Shown in pieces: positions 18,301 to 27,191 of a stretch of 64,000 nt of DNA (positions are counted from its first letter, which is position 1; every line of letters begins with the position of its first letter). Position numbers and translations under genes: made by a program. The stretch lies in the NCBI RefSeq assembly GCF_003208175.1, contig NZ_QKMR01000015.1, positions 55,984-119,983 of the forward strand, in the 5' to 3' direction. The notes below the pieces were generated by a model. The model did not search any database and was not told the DNA's origin. It saw nothing but the letters and a program-made list of their open reading frames with translations. This DNA comes from Ruminiclostridium sufflavum DSM 19573 (GTDB taxonomy: Bacteria > Bacillota > Clostridia > Acetivibrionales > DSM-1351).

Positions 18301-20238
18301 ATGATTAAAATTACTTTGAAAGACGGAAGCTCTAAGGAATACCAGAATGGAACCACAATAAAAGAGGTTGCTGAAAGCATAAGTGCCGGACTGGCAAGAG
18401 CAGCACTTGCAGGAGAGGTTGACGGCAAGGTAAGGGATTTGAACTGGAAGCTTGAAAAGGACTGCAATTTGAGCTTGCTGACATTTGCCGATGAGGGAGG
18501 CAGATTTGCATACAGGCATACCGCATCACATGTTCTGTCACAGGCAGTAAAGAGATTATTCCCTGATACTAAGCTTGCAATAGGGCCTGCAATTGAGAAT
18601 GGCTTTTACTATGACTTTGAGACTGAAAGGAATTTTACACCCGAGGATTTAGCAAAGCTTGAAAAGGAAATGGAAAAAATTATAAAAGAGGATCTTCCGC
18701 TTGAGAGATTTACACTTCCGAGGGATGAGGCAATAAGGCTTATGGAGGAAAAGGGAGAGCCTTACAAGGTTGAGCTTATCAAGGAGCTTCCCGAGGAGGA
18801 GGAGATATCCTTTTATAAGCAGGGGGACTTTACAGACCTGTGTGCAGGTCCGCATCTGCCGTCGACAGGAAAGCTCAAGGCAATAAAGCTGATGAGTGCT
18901 ACCGGGGCATACTGGAGAGGCAACGAGAAAAATAAGATGCTTCAAAGAATCTATGGAACAGCCTTTCCTAAAAAAAGTGAATTGGATGAATATGTAACCC
19001 GGCTGGAAGAGGCCAAGAAGCGTGACCATAATAAGCTGGGAAGAGAGCTGGAGCTTTTTACCACCTGTGAACAGATAGGTCAGGGGCTTCCCTTGCTTAT
19101 GCCGAAGGGAGCAAGAATTGTACAGACTCTCCAGAGATTTGTTGAAGATGAAGAGGAAAGGAGAGGATATGTTCTTACCAAGACTCCTTTCATGGCAAAA
19201 AGCGATTTGTACAAGCTTTCCGGTCATTGGCAGCATTACAAGGACGGTATGTTTGTATTGGGCGACGAGGATAAGGATGAGGAGGTTATGGGCTTGAGGC
19301 CGATGACCTGTCCGTTCCAATTTATGATATACAATGCAAAGCTTCACAGCTACCGTGATTTGCCCATAAGATACGGGGAAACTTCAACCTTGTTCAGAAA
19401 TGAAGCATCAGGAGAAATGCATGGCTTGATTCGTGTACGCCAGTTTACTATTTCAGAAGGCCATCTGGTCTGTACACCCGAGCAATTGGAGGAGGAATTC
19501 AAGGGTGTTGTCGATTTGATTAAATACATGATGAATACTCTCGGAATTGCAGATGACGTAACCTACAGATTTTCCAAATGGGACCCGAATAATAAGGAAA
19601 AATACATTGGAAGTGCTGAGGAATGGGAAGCTGTTCAGGACAAAATGAGGACAATTCTTAATCATTTGAATATAGACTATAAGGAGGCAGAGGGCGAAGC
19701 GGCATTCTACGGCCCGAAGCTTGATATACAGGCAAAAAATGTTCATGGCAAGGAGGATACTATAATAACCGTACAGGTTGATTTCGCTCTTGCGGAAAGA
19801 ATGGATATGGTTTATGTGGACAAAAACAATGAAAAGAAGCATCCTTATATTATCCACAGGACATCTCTGGGGTGCTATGAAAGAACTCTTGCAATACTTA
19901 TTGAAAAGTATGCGGGAGCATTCCCCACATGGCTTTGCCCTGTTCAGGCAAAGCTGCTTCCGCTGGTTGACAAGCACCATGATTTTGCTTACCAGGTTGC
20001 CGCCATACTCAGGGATAAGGGAGTCAAGACTGAGGTTGATACCAGAAATGAAAAGATTGGCTACAAAATCAGAGAAGCACAGATGGAAAAGATACCTTAT
20101 ATGCTGGTAATAGGCGACAAGGAAATGGAAGGTAACGGAGTGTCGGTCAGATCCAGAAAGGACGGGGATCTCGGAACCTTATCAGTTCAGGAATTTGCAG
20201 ACAAAATTGCTGAGGAAATCAGAACAAGGGCAAGATGA
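18301..20238 (+). CDS. Threonyl-tRNA synthetase 2 (divergent catalytic core)
   Basis: A second class II ThrRS, 645 residues. Residues 1 to about 240 (TGS and editing domains) and the anticodon domain are nearly the same as in ThrRS 1 (both have RGNEKNKMLQRIYGTA and DTRNEKIGYKIREAQMEK). The catalytic core in between is a different lineage: RPMTCPFQF replaces KPMNCPGGM, RNEASGEMHGLIRVR is motif 2, GCYERTLAILIEK is motif 3. Zn-site Cys and both His positions are kept, so activity is expected. Start at ATG 18301 (GGAGG at 18291-18295); ATG 18298 is possible. No T-box of its own; probably read through from thrS. An inhibitor-resistant or stress isoform is inference. Confidence 0.9.
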   Translation: MIKITLKDGSSKEYQNGTTIKEVAESISAGLARAALAGEVDGKVRDLNWKLEKDCNLSLLTFADEGGRFAYRHTASHVLSQAVKRLFPDTKLAIGPAIENGFYYDFETERNFTPEDLAKLEKEMEKIIKEDLPLERFTLPRDEAIRLMEEKGEPYKVELIKELPEEEEISFYKQGDFTDLCAGPHLPSTGKLKAIKLMSATGAYWRGNEKNKMLQRIYGTAFPKKSELDEYVTRLEEAKKRDHNKLGRELELFTTCEQIGQGLPLLMPKGARIVQTLQRFVEDEEERRGYVLTKTPFMAKSDLYKLSGHWQHYKDGMFVLGDEDKDEEVMGLRPMTCPFQFMIYNAKLHSYRDLPIRYGETSTLFRNEASGEMHGLIRVRQFTISEGHLVCTPEQLEEEFKGVVDLIKYMMNTLGIADDVTYRFSKWDPNNKEKYIGSAEEWEAVQDKMRTILNHLNIDYKEAEGEAAFYGPKLDIQAKNVHGKEDTIITVQVDFALAERMDMVYVDKNNEKKHPYIIHRTSLGCYERTLAILIEKYAGAFPTWLCPVQAKLLPLVDKHHDFAYQVAAILRDKGVKTEVDTRNEKIGYKIREAQMEKIPYMLVIGDKEMEGNGVSVRSRKDGDLGTLSVQEFADKIAEEIRTRAR

Positions 20239-20260
20239 TACTTCCCGGATTGCAGGAAAC

Positions 20261-20297
20261 GGGCGGAATCCGAGAGGATTCCGCCCTCATTTATTTT
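20261..20297 (+). terminator. Terminator of the thrS operon
   Basis: Perfect 11-bp stem GGGCGGAATCC/GGATTCCGCCC closed by GAGA (20261-20286), followed by TCATTTATTTTTT. Confidence 0.9.
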
Positions 20298-20430
20298 TTG
20301 CTCAAATAGTACTATTAAACAATAAAAATGATAATAATTATAAATATGTGTCATTTATTATAGATTAGAATTGTTGATGTGTTATAATTGGTTTTGTGAA
20401 AAACACGGCTTGAAAGTGAGGAATATGGAT

Positions 20431-21423
20431 ATGCAAAAAAAACTGCTGTCAATAGTTGTTCCTGTTTACAATGAGCAGGAGGTCATAGATGAAACATTTA
20501 GGAGATTATCAGATGTATTCGGAGACTATTTTATGCAGGTTGAATACATTTTTATAAATGACGGGAGTAAGGATGATACATACCGCAAGCTTACTCAAAT
20601 CGCAAAAAACAGGCCTGAGGTACGCGTTATTAATTTTGCGAGAAACTTTGGGCATCAGATAGCCATAACAGCAGGTATGGACTACGCCAAGGGCGATGCG
20701 GTCGTTATAATTGATGCGGATTTGCAGGACCCTCCGGAGGTTATTTTGAAGATGGTGGAAAGGTGGCAGGAGGGCTATGAGGTTGTATATGGAAAAAGGC
20801 TGCAAAGAGAAGGAGAAACCTTTTTCAAGAAGTTCACCGCCAAAATGTTCTACCGCTTTCTCGACAGTATGACAGATGTGAAGCTTCCTGTTGATGTGGG
20901 TGATTTCAGGCTGATAGACAGAAAAGTATGCGATACGATGAAGCGCCTGCCCGAGCGCTCCAGATATGTAAGAGGGCTGGTAAGCTGGGTTGGATTCAAG
21001 CAGACAAGTGTTGAGTACAGGCGTGAAAAAAGGTTTGCCGGAGAAACAAAATATCCCCTTAAAAGGATGGTTAAGCTTGCGGGAGACGGCATATTTTCTT
21101 TCTCATATAAGCCTTTGAAGCTGGCGACATTTACCGGAATGATTATTTCGGCATTTAGCTTTATTTATCTTATAGTGGTTTTAATTCAGAAGTTTACAAA
21201 AAATGATGTGGCATCAGGATGGGCATCCTCTATGGCTGTTTCTCTGTTTTTTAACGGGGTAATGCTTATTGTTCTAGGTATTATGGGAGAATATGTGGGG
21301 AGAATATATGAGGAAGTAAAGGCCAGACCTTTATATATTGTCGGAGAGCTGTTGGGCTTTGACACAAAAAATATTGAGGAAAATGATAAGACGGATAAAG
21401 ATGAAGGAAAAAATATCGGATAA
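20431..21423 (+). CDS. Family 2 glycosyltransferase, polyprenyl-phosphate type (GtrB-like)
   Basis: Transfers a sugar from a nucleotide donor to a polyprenyl phosphate at the inner membrane face. The 330-residue protein has the GT-A start SIVVPVYNEQEVI, the DxD-type IIDADLQDPP, VYGKRLQREGE, and two C-terminal membrane helices (about 230-255 and 267-290). ATG 20431 is 9 nt after GAGG; ATG 20425 is an alternative. The following GT-C gene is 20 bp downstream and is the likely acceptor enzyme. Confidence 0.85.
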   Translation: MQKKLLSIVVPVYNEQEVIDETFRRLSDVFGDYFMQVEYIFINDGSKDDTYRKLTQIAKNRPEVRVINFARNFGHQIAITAGMDYAKGDAVVIIDADLQDPPEVILKMVERWQEGYEVVYGKRLQREGETFFKKFTAKMFYRFLDSMTDVKLPVDVGDFRLIDRKVCDTMKRLPERSRYVRGLVSWVGFKQTSVEYRREKRFAGETKYPLKRMVKLAGDGIFSFSYKPLKLATFTGMIISAFSFIYLIVVLIQKFTKNDVASGWASSMAVSLFFNGVMLIVLGIMGEYVGRIYEEVKARPLYIVGELLGFDTKNIEENDKTDKDEGKNIG

Positions 21424-21443
21424 AAAAACTGAGGCAGATAAGA

Positions 21444-22907
21444 ATGGCTAGATACTTCCGGCCTAATACCGAAACGAAAACAGGGGCTTTCATTGTCAAG
21501 GCCTTAATTTCTGTTTTAGCTTTATATTCATTGTATTTAATTTTACTGAATTTTATATGTGCAGTCAGCTGTAAGGCTGTGTCATATGCAGGGTATGCGG
21601 CTCTGGCTCTGATTCTGTTTGCATTTGCCTGCTTTATAGCATACAAGGCAGAGGTTTCGCCGGCGGCTTTTGTGCTTGCTGTTTTTGTTCTGGGCTTTCT
21701 GACAAAAAGCATACCGGCGTTTTTGACAGATATAAAGCCTGTTTCGGATTTTGATGTTTTTTATCAATATGCATTAAAATTGCTGAATGGCGGCAGGTCT
21801 CTCGAAGATATGGAATACTTCAGAACATGGGCTTACCAGACAGGGCCTGTTATTTATTACGCCGCCTTAATGAAGCTTTTTGGCACAGGTCTGCTGACTT
21901 TAAAGCTTGCAAATTGCTTCTTTATGGCGGGCACAAATGTATTTATATACCTGATAGCACGAAAAATATCAAATGATTATACTGCCAGAGCAGTATCGCT
22001 TTTATATCTTCTGTATCCTGCACCTTATTTTCTGGCACCTGTCTTGACAAATCAGCATTTTGCTGCATGTATGTTTTTATCGTCAATATATGTGCTTCTC
22101 ATTGAACGGCTGAATTGGGCAGTAAAGGGTATTCTTGCAGGAGCGGTAATTGCTGTCGGAAATACTGTCAGGCCTATAGGAATTGTTATTATAGCTGCTT
22201 CAATAATATGGGAGATAATTGAAATAATACGGTCTGGAAAACTTCTAAAAACAGGCAGTGTTATAATGCTGCTGCTTTCTTATTTGCTTGTAAGCTATGG
22301 ATGCTCGGCTGCTGTAAAACATGCGGATATTAATTCAGAAGGACTTGCAAACAATTTTCCTCTCTGGAAATTTGTTGTTGGTCTTAATTATGAGGCTAAG
22401 GGACAATTTTCATATGAGGACGAATATGAAATATACAGAATACAGGATTTCAATAAACGCAATAAAGCTGCAGAACAAGTTATTAAACAGCGCCTGTCCG
22501 TCGGAATTAAGAAATTGGCTGGGCTGATGAATGCAAAGCAGATAGCAATGTGGGCCGGAAGCGACACTTTGAGCTGGGGGTTTTACCAACAGATAGATGG
22601 GCAGCTTGTACCTTCAGAAGAAGTAAAGAAGATTGAACCTATTATTCTGAAATCAGAAAAAATGTATTATATATTTATTTTTATCCTCATGCTTGCGGGT
22701 TTTTGCAGATCAGCTTGGGAAAATAAAATCAATCATGGCGTAGCCCTGCTTTCATTGATACTTTTATGCTACTTCGGAATACATTTTTTTATAGAAATAC
22801 AGGTCCGGTACAGGTATTTTGCAATGACAATAGTATTTATTCTGGCTGCAAAGGGCTGTGAAGCAGTTTTTTACAGTCTAAGGGAGTACAGGGAAAGGTA
22901 TCCGTGA
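21444..22907 (+). CDS. Multi-span GT-C glycosyltransferase
   Basis: A 487-residue membrane protein with about ten or eleven helices. The first large external loop contains KPVSDFDVFYQYALKLLNGG, the acidic loop typical of GT-C (GT39/ArnT-like) enzymes that use lipid-linked sugars. Pairing with the upstream polyprenyl-phosphate sugar transferase suggests the two decorate a cell-wall polymer or protein: first gene makes lipid-P-sugar, this one transfers it. Acceptor and sugar unknown. Confidence 0.75.
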   Translation: MARYFRPNTETKTGAFIVKALISVLALYSLYLILLNFICAVSCKAVSYAGYAALALILFAFACFIAYKAEVSPAAFVLAVFVLGFLTKSIPAFLTDIKPVSDFDVFYQYALKLLNGGRSLEDMEYFRTWAYQTGPVIYYAALMKLFGTGLLTLKLANCFFMAGTNVFIYLIARKISNDYTARAVSLLYLLYPAPYFLAPVLTNQHFAACMFLSSIYVLLIERLNWAVKGILAGAVIAVGNTVRPIGIVIIAASIIWEIIEIIRSGKLLKTGSVIMLLLSYLLVSYGCSAAVKHADINSEGLANNFPLWKFVVGLNYEAKGQFSYEDEYEIYRIQDFNKRNKAAEQVIKQRLSVGIKKLAGLMNAKQIAMWAGSDTLSWGFYQQIDGQLVPSEEVKKIEPIILKSEKMYYIFIFILMLAGFCRSAWENKINHGVALLSLILLCYFGIHFFIEIQVRYRYFAMTIVFILAAKGCEAVFYSLREYRERYP

Positions 22908-23120
22908 ATATAATGCGGTTATTCCTAGCTTGCCGGCACAGGCAAATTTTTAGAATATTTATTATTGCTTTTTATACCGGTATTATGAAATAATAGCTAT
23001 TATAAAAATATTAAAGCAGCTATTTGATTGATTTTTGAGTTTAGCTCAAACAGGACTTGGCAAAGCTGAGCCTGTATTTTCAGGGCTTATTTCAAATATA
23101 GAGCGGGAGGCAGGGCGAAA

Positions 23121-23915
23121 ATGAAGCAATATCTGGATTTGTGCAGGCATATATTGGCAGACGGTATAAAAAAGGAAGACAGAACAGGTACGGGGACAAT
23201 CAGTACCTTTGGAAATCAGATGAGATTTAATCTGCAGGATGGATTTCCTTTGATTACAACTAAAAAGGTGCATTTGAAGTCAATAATACATGAACTGCTG
23301 TGGTTTATAAGCGGTGATACAAATATAAGGTACTTAAAGGATAACGGTGTTTCCATATGGGATGAATGGGCTGACAAAAATGGTGATTTGGGCCCTGTAT
23401 ACGGGCATCAGTGGAGATCCTGGCCTGCTGCCGGAGGCAGGAATATTGACCAGCTCAGCGAGGTTATTGAGCAGATAAAAAACAATCCGGACTCGAGAAG
23501 GCTTATTGTGTGTGCGTGGAATGTGGGAGAGATAGATAAAATGGCTTTGCCGCCCTGTCATTGTTTTTATCAGTTTTATGTGGCAAACGGTACTCTTTCA
23601 TGTATGCTGTATCAGAGGAGTGCCGATGTGTTTCTCGGAGTTCCCTTCAATATAGCATCATATGCATTGCTTACAATGATGCTTGCACAGGTATGCGGTT
23701 TAAAGGCCGGAGAGTTTGTTCACACCTTGGGAGATACGCATATTTACTTAAATCATGTAGAGCAGGTAAGGCTTCAGCTTACAAGAGAACCGAGGATGCT
23801 TCCGAAGATGCTTGTAAACTCTGAGGTTAAGGACATATTTGATTTTAAATATGAGGATTTTACATTGACGGGCTATGATCCGCATCCTCTTATAAAAGGG
23901 GCTATTTCAGTATGA
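23121..23915 (+). CDS. thyA: Thymidylate synthase
   Basis: Methylates dUMP to dTMP with methylene-THF, producing DHF. The 264 residues match the short ThyA form. The catalytic Cys is in [13 protein letters not shown]; the N-terminal [11 protein letters not shown] and the C-terminal [13 protein letters not shown] are standard. The stop overlaps folA by 4 bp (ATGA), which couples the two enzymes of the folate cycle. Confidence 0.96.
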   Translation: MKQYLDLCRHILADGIKKEDRTGTGTISTFGNQMRFNLQDGFPLITTKKVHLKSIIHELLWFISGDTNIRYLKDNGVSIWDEWADKNGDLGPVYGHQWRSWPAAGGRNIDQLSEVIEQIKNNPDSRRLIVCAWNVGEIDKMALPPCHCFYQFYVANGTLSCMLYQRSADVFLGVPFNIASYALLTMMLAQVCGLKAGEFVHTLGDTHIYLNHVEQVRLQLTREPRMLPKMLVNSEVKDIFDFKYEDFTLTGYDPHPLIKGAISV

Positions 23916-24397
23916 TTTCAATAATATTTGCTATGGGCAAGGATAATGCTATAGGATACAAAAATAAAATGCCTTGGCATCTTCCTGCGGATTTGGCTTA
24001 CTTCAAGAGGGCTACAATGGGACAGCCGGTTATTATGGGCAGGAAGACATTTGAATCAATAGGCAGGCCACTGCCCGGAAGGACGAACATTGTTATAACG
24101 GGAAATAAGGAGTTCTTTCGGGACGGATGTATAATTGCAGATTCGGTTGAGAAAGCCGCTGAGACAGTTAAAAGCACTGATTGCTTTGTGATAGGCGGTG
24201 CGGAAATATACAGAGCCTTTTTGCCAATTGCCGGTAAGCTGTATATAACAGAGATAAATCAGGCTTTTGAAGCGGATACATTTTTTCCTGAGCTTGATTA
24301 TTCGCAGTGGAAGCTGGTATCCAGAGAGCCGGGAGTAAAGGATGAAAAAAATCCTTATGACTATGCTTTTCTGGTATATGAAAGGATTGAGCCGTAA
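23912..24397 (+). CDS. folA: Dihydrofolate reductase
   Basis: Regenerates THF from the DHF made by ThyA. A 161-residue, standard bacterial [24 protein letters not shown] (substrate loop), [18 protein letters not shown] (NADPH site), [13 protein letters not shown]. Translationally coupled to thyA. Trimethoprim sensitivity cannot be judged from the sequence. Confidence 0.95.
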   Translation: MISIIFAMGKDNAIGYKNKMPWHLPADLAYFKRATMGQPVIMGRKTFESIGRPLPGRTNIVITGNKEFFRDGCIIADSVEKAAETVKSTDCFVIGGAEIYRAFLPIAGKLYITEINQAFEADTFFPELDYSQWKLVSREPGVKDEKNPYDYAFLVYERIEP

Positions 24398-24411
24398 AAT
24401 AGAAAAATAGT

Positions 24412-24440
24412 TTGACAAAGGGAAAGGTTTCTGATATCAT
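24412..24440 (+). promoter_or_regulatory. Promoter of the infC-rpmI-rplT operon
   Basis: TTGACA (24412-24417), 17 bp, TATCAT (24435-24440), located just after folA. Confidence 0.75.
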
Positions 24441-24446
24441 AGATAT

Positions 24447-24577
24447 GCAAAACAAGAAGAAGTTTTCCACTTCTCACCTGGCGAACATTTGATTTGCAAG
24501 GTAAATATCAGTTCCATGCGTATTATACGTTCAAGACTTAGATATTATTGTGGATATTTCTTCTATCCACTTTTTTT
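24447..24577 (+). promoter_or_regulatory. L20-type leader with attenuator terminator
   Basis: Untranslated leader between the promoter and infC. It ends in a clean terminator GTGGATA-TTTCTTC-TATCCAC (24550-24570) plus seven T. In Firmicutes this position is occupied by the ribosomal-protein L20 autoregulatory leader, in which L20 binding promotes termination; that assignment rests on context and the terminator, as I did not fold the whole leader. Confidence 0.7.
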
Positions 24578-24645
24578 ATTGTGATTTTTAAATAATGCAG
24601 GACTTGAAGAGTAATCTTCCAGCCTATTAAATTTCGGAGGTGTCA

Positions 24646-25161
24646 ATTATCAGCAAAAATGAATTAATGATCAATGAGGAAATTCGAGACAAAGAAGTCA
24701 GACTTATAGATTCTGATGGTACAATGCTTGGCATTATATCAATTAAAGAAGCCCAAACACTTGCAAGCACTAAAAATCTTGATTTGGTAAAGATTGCACC
24801 GCAAGGGGTACCGCCTGTTTGTAAGATTATGGACTATGGCAAATATATGTTTGAGCTTGCTAAAAAAGAGAAAGAGGCAAGAAAAAATCAGAAGATCATA
24901 AATATAAAAGAAGTCAGATTCTCACCTTCAATAGAGGCCCATGATTTTGAATTCAAGGTTAAGAATGCATATAAGTTCTTACAAAACGGAGACAAGGTAA
25001 AGGTATCTATAAAATTCAGGGGGAGAGAAATGCATTACACCTCAATAGGACACGAGATACTTGATAAGTTTGCAGAAGAAGTAAAAGATGTTGGAATAGT
25101 TGAAAAGAAACCAAAACTTGAGGGCAAAAGTATGATAATGATACTTAATCCAAAGCAGTAG
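24646..25161 (+). CDS. infC: Translation initiation factor IF-3 (AUU start)
   Basis: Checks start-codon pairing and keeps 30S and 50S apart. The 171-residue protein matches B. subtilis IF-3 from MISK onward (here M-ISKNELMINEEIR, ending LNPK). The start is ATT at 24646: GGAGG (24636-24640) lies 5 nt upstream and ATT ATC AGC AAA gives M-I-S-K. No ATG/GTG/TTG fits, since the in-frame GTG at 24640 is inside the SD. A non-canonical AUU start lets IF-3 repress its own translation (established in E. coli). Confidence 0.94.
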   Translation: MISKNELMINEEIRDKEVRLIDSDGTMLGIISIKEAQTLASTKNLDLVKIAPQGVPPVCKIMDYGKYMFELAKKEKEARKNQKIINIKEVRFSPSIEAHDFEFKVKNAYKFLQNGDKVKVSIKFRGREMHYTSIGHEILDKFAEEVKDVGIVEKKPKLEGKSMIMILNPKQ

Positions 25162-25178
25162 GACAGGAGGAGAAAATT

Positions 25179-25376
25179 ATGCCAAAGTTAAAAACACACA
25201 GTGCATCAAAGAAAAGATTTAGAGTTACGGCTAGCGGAAAGATAAAATGCGGACATGCATGGAGAAGCCACAGACTTGTTTCTAAGGCTACAAAGGCTAA
25301 GAAACACCATAGATTAGGAGCTTATGTTTCAGACGCAAATTTAGCTACAGTAAAAAAACTTATTCCATATAAATAA
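25179..25376 (+). CDS. rpmI: 50S ribosomal protein L35
   Basis: A 65-residue basic ribosomal protein with the standard start MPKLKTHSASKKRF and end VKKLIPYK. AGGAGG upstream; 17 bp after infC. The order infC-rpmI-rplT is universal in Firmicutes. Confidence 0.96.
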   Translation: MPKLKTHSASKKRFRVTASGKIKCGHAWRSHRLVSKATKAKKHHRLGAYVSDANLATVKKLIPYK

Positions 25377-25394
25377 GAAGGAGGACAAAGGGTT

Positions 25395-25748
25395 ATGGCA
25401 AGAGTAAAAGGTGCGATGAGAACTCGTGCAAGACGCAGAAAAATGCTGAAGCTCGCAAAGGGATATTTCGGAGCAAAGAGCAAGCTCTTTAAAATGGCTA
25501 AGCAAGCCGTTATGAAATCCGGAAATTATGCATATAATGACAGAAGATTAAAAAAGAGAGATTTCAGACAGCTTTGGATAGCAAGAATAAACGCTGCTGC
25601 AAGAATAAACGGTTTATCATATAGTAAATTTATCGGTGGCTTGAAAAAGTCGGGAATAGAGCTTAACAGAAAAGTTCTTGCCGATATGGCGGTAAATGAT
25701 GCAGATGCATTTACAAAGCTTGCTGAGCTGGCAAAGGGTGCCAAATAA
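25395..25748 (+). CDS. rplT: 50S ribosomal protein L20
   Basis: A 117-residue, Arg/Lys-rich protein that nucleates 50S assembly. Starts [16 protein letters not shown] and contains [16 protein letters not shown]. Expected to repress its own operon through the leader upstream of infC. A terminator follows. Confidence 0.96.
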   Translation: MARVKGAMRTRARRRKMLKLAKGYFGAKSKLFKMAKQAVMKSGNYAYNDRRLKKRDFRQLWIARINAAARINGLSYSKFIGGLKKSGIELNRKVLADMAVNDADAFTKLAELAKGAK

Positions 25749-25764
25749 TATATATTAAAATATA

Positions 25765-25789
25765 GGGAGTCCGGATAGGGCTCCTTTTT
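25765..25789 (+). terminator. Terminator after rplT
   Basis: GGAGTCC (25766-25772) pairs with GGGCTCC (25778-25784), one G-T pair, then TTTTT. Confidence 0.8.
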
Positions 25790-25983
25790 GGTATAATCAA
25801 GGCAATAGGGCAGAAGTGCCTGCAAAGCGAAGATTGCTTTCGAGCCGGCTTGAAGCTCAGATTGTCTTTGCTTTTGATTTAAGGCAGATATATAAGTGCT
25901 ACAGCTCTTAGTTCCAGCGTTTTCAAGCGTACATGTATTTCCGTGCGGGATTATAGGATTTATGCACCTGAGGGGAAAAGCAG

Positions 25984-27186
25984 ATGCAAAGAGTAGTTTT
26001 TTTAGTTGATATGAATGCTTTTTTTATAAGCTGTGAAATGACAAGAAATCCTGAAATAGCAGGCAGACCGGCTGCAGTTGCGGGAAACCCGAAAAAAAGG
26101 ACAGGCATAATACTTGCAGCCAATTATGAGGCAAGAAAATTCGGCGTGAAAACAACAATGGTTATACATCAGGCTTTAAAGCTATGCCCGGATATGGTGC
26201 TTGTTCCTCCTGACCATTATTTTTATGAGTCAAAATCAAGGGCTGTAATGAATTTGCTGGGAAATTATTCACCGGTTATCGAACAAAACAGTATTGATGA
26301 AGCATGGCTGGACATGACAGGTACGGAAGGACTATTTGGTTCACCGGTTGAGGCTGCAGAAAGGATAATGACAGAAATTAAGAACGGACTAGGGTTATGG
26401 TGTTCCATAGGGATTTCGGAAAATAAGCTTCTTTCAAAGATTGCATCGGAAATAAAAAAGCCTATGGGGATAACCGAGCTGTGGGTAAGGGATGTTCCGG
26501 CAAAGCTATGGCCTCTTTCTGTTACAGCCTTATACGGAGTAGGCAGGCAGACGGGTATAAGGCTTAATAATATCGGGATACAGACAGTGGGAGATTTGGC
26601 AGGCTTTAATGCAAGGACATTATGTAAGGCCTTAGGCAAACAGGGAACAGAATTGCAAAGATTGGCAAACGGCATTGATAATTCCCCTGTGACACCTCAT
26701 ACCGCAGGAGAAATGAAGTCAATAGGAAGATCAAATACCCTTGCTGAAGATATAACTGAGGTAGAGGAAGTCAGAGCTGTTTTTCTTGAAATGTGTGAGG
26801 AAATTGGCTTTGATGCAAGAAGATACAATAAAAAGGCAAAAACCATTCAGATTACAGTGAAATACTCGGATTTTCAGAGTATAAACAGGCAAATTAGCAT
26901 AGAGCCAACATGCTTGACAAGGGATATATATGAAAAAGGCTTTGCCCTGCTTAAAAAAAACTGGAACAATGTAAAACCTGTGCGATTGATAGGTATTAGT
27001 ATAAGCGGGTTTGAACAGGAATGCTCCTGCAGGCAGCTGTCACTTTTTGAACAGGAGGATATTTATGATGATAATTATAATGCGTCACAAAAGGAAGAAA
27101 AAATTGAAAAAGCCATAGATGGCATACGGCTGAGGCTTGGTACAAAAGCTGTAACCCGTGCGGCACAGATAAAAAAACCTGAATAA
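25984..27186 (+). CDS. dinB: Y-family DNA polymerase IV
   Basis: Translesion polymerase, 400 residues. Catalytic acids: Asp of FLVDMNAFF and the Asp-Glu of NSIDEAWLDM. ILAANYEARKFGVK is the fingers motif. A helix-hairpin-helix follows (YGVGRQTGIRLNNIGI), then the little-finger domain, and near the C-terminus QLSLF, a good beta-clamp binding motif. ATG 25984 follows GAGGGG. I see no LexA-type operator (GAAC-N4-GTTC) upstream. Confidence 0.9.
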   Translation: MQRVVFLVDMNAFFISCEMTRNPEIAGRPAAVAGNPKKRTGIILAANYEARKFGVKTTMVIHQALKLCPDMVLVPPDHYFYESKSRAVMNLLGNYSPVIEQNSIDEAWLDMTGTEGLFGSPVEAAERIMTEIKNGLGLWCSIGISENKLLSKIASEIKKPMGITELWVRDVPAKLWPLSVTALYGVGRQTGIRLNNIGIQTVGDLAGFNARTLCKALGKQGTELQRLANGIDNSPVTPHTAGEMKSIGRSNTLAEDITEVEEVRAVFLEMCEEIGFDARRYNKKAKTIQITVKYSDFQSINRQISIEPTCLTRDIYEKGFALLKKNWNNVKPVRLIGISISGFEQECSCRQLSLFEQEDIYDDNYNASQKEEKIEKAIDGIRLRLGTKAVTRAAQIKKPE

Positions 27187-27191
27187 TTTTG

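Noticed and set aside
24640..24645. GTG start for infC
   Set aside because: The GTG overlaps the GGAGG SD; homology and spacing place the start at ATT 24646.
25749..25983. Search for a LexA box upstream of dinB
   Set aside because: No GAAC-N4-GTTC-like site; SOS control cannot be claimed.
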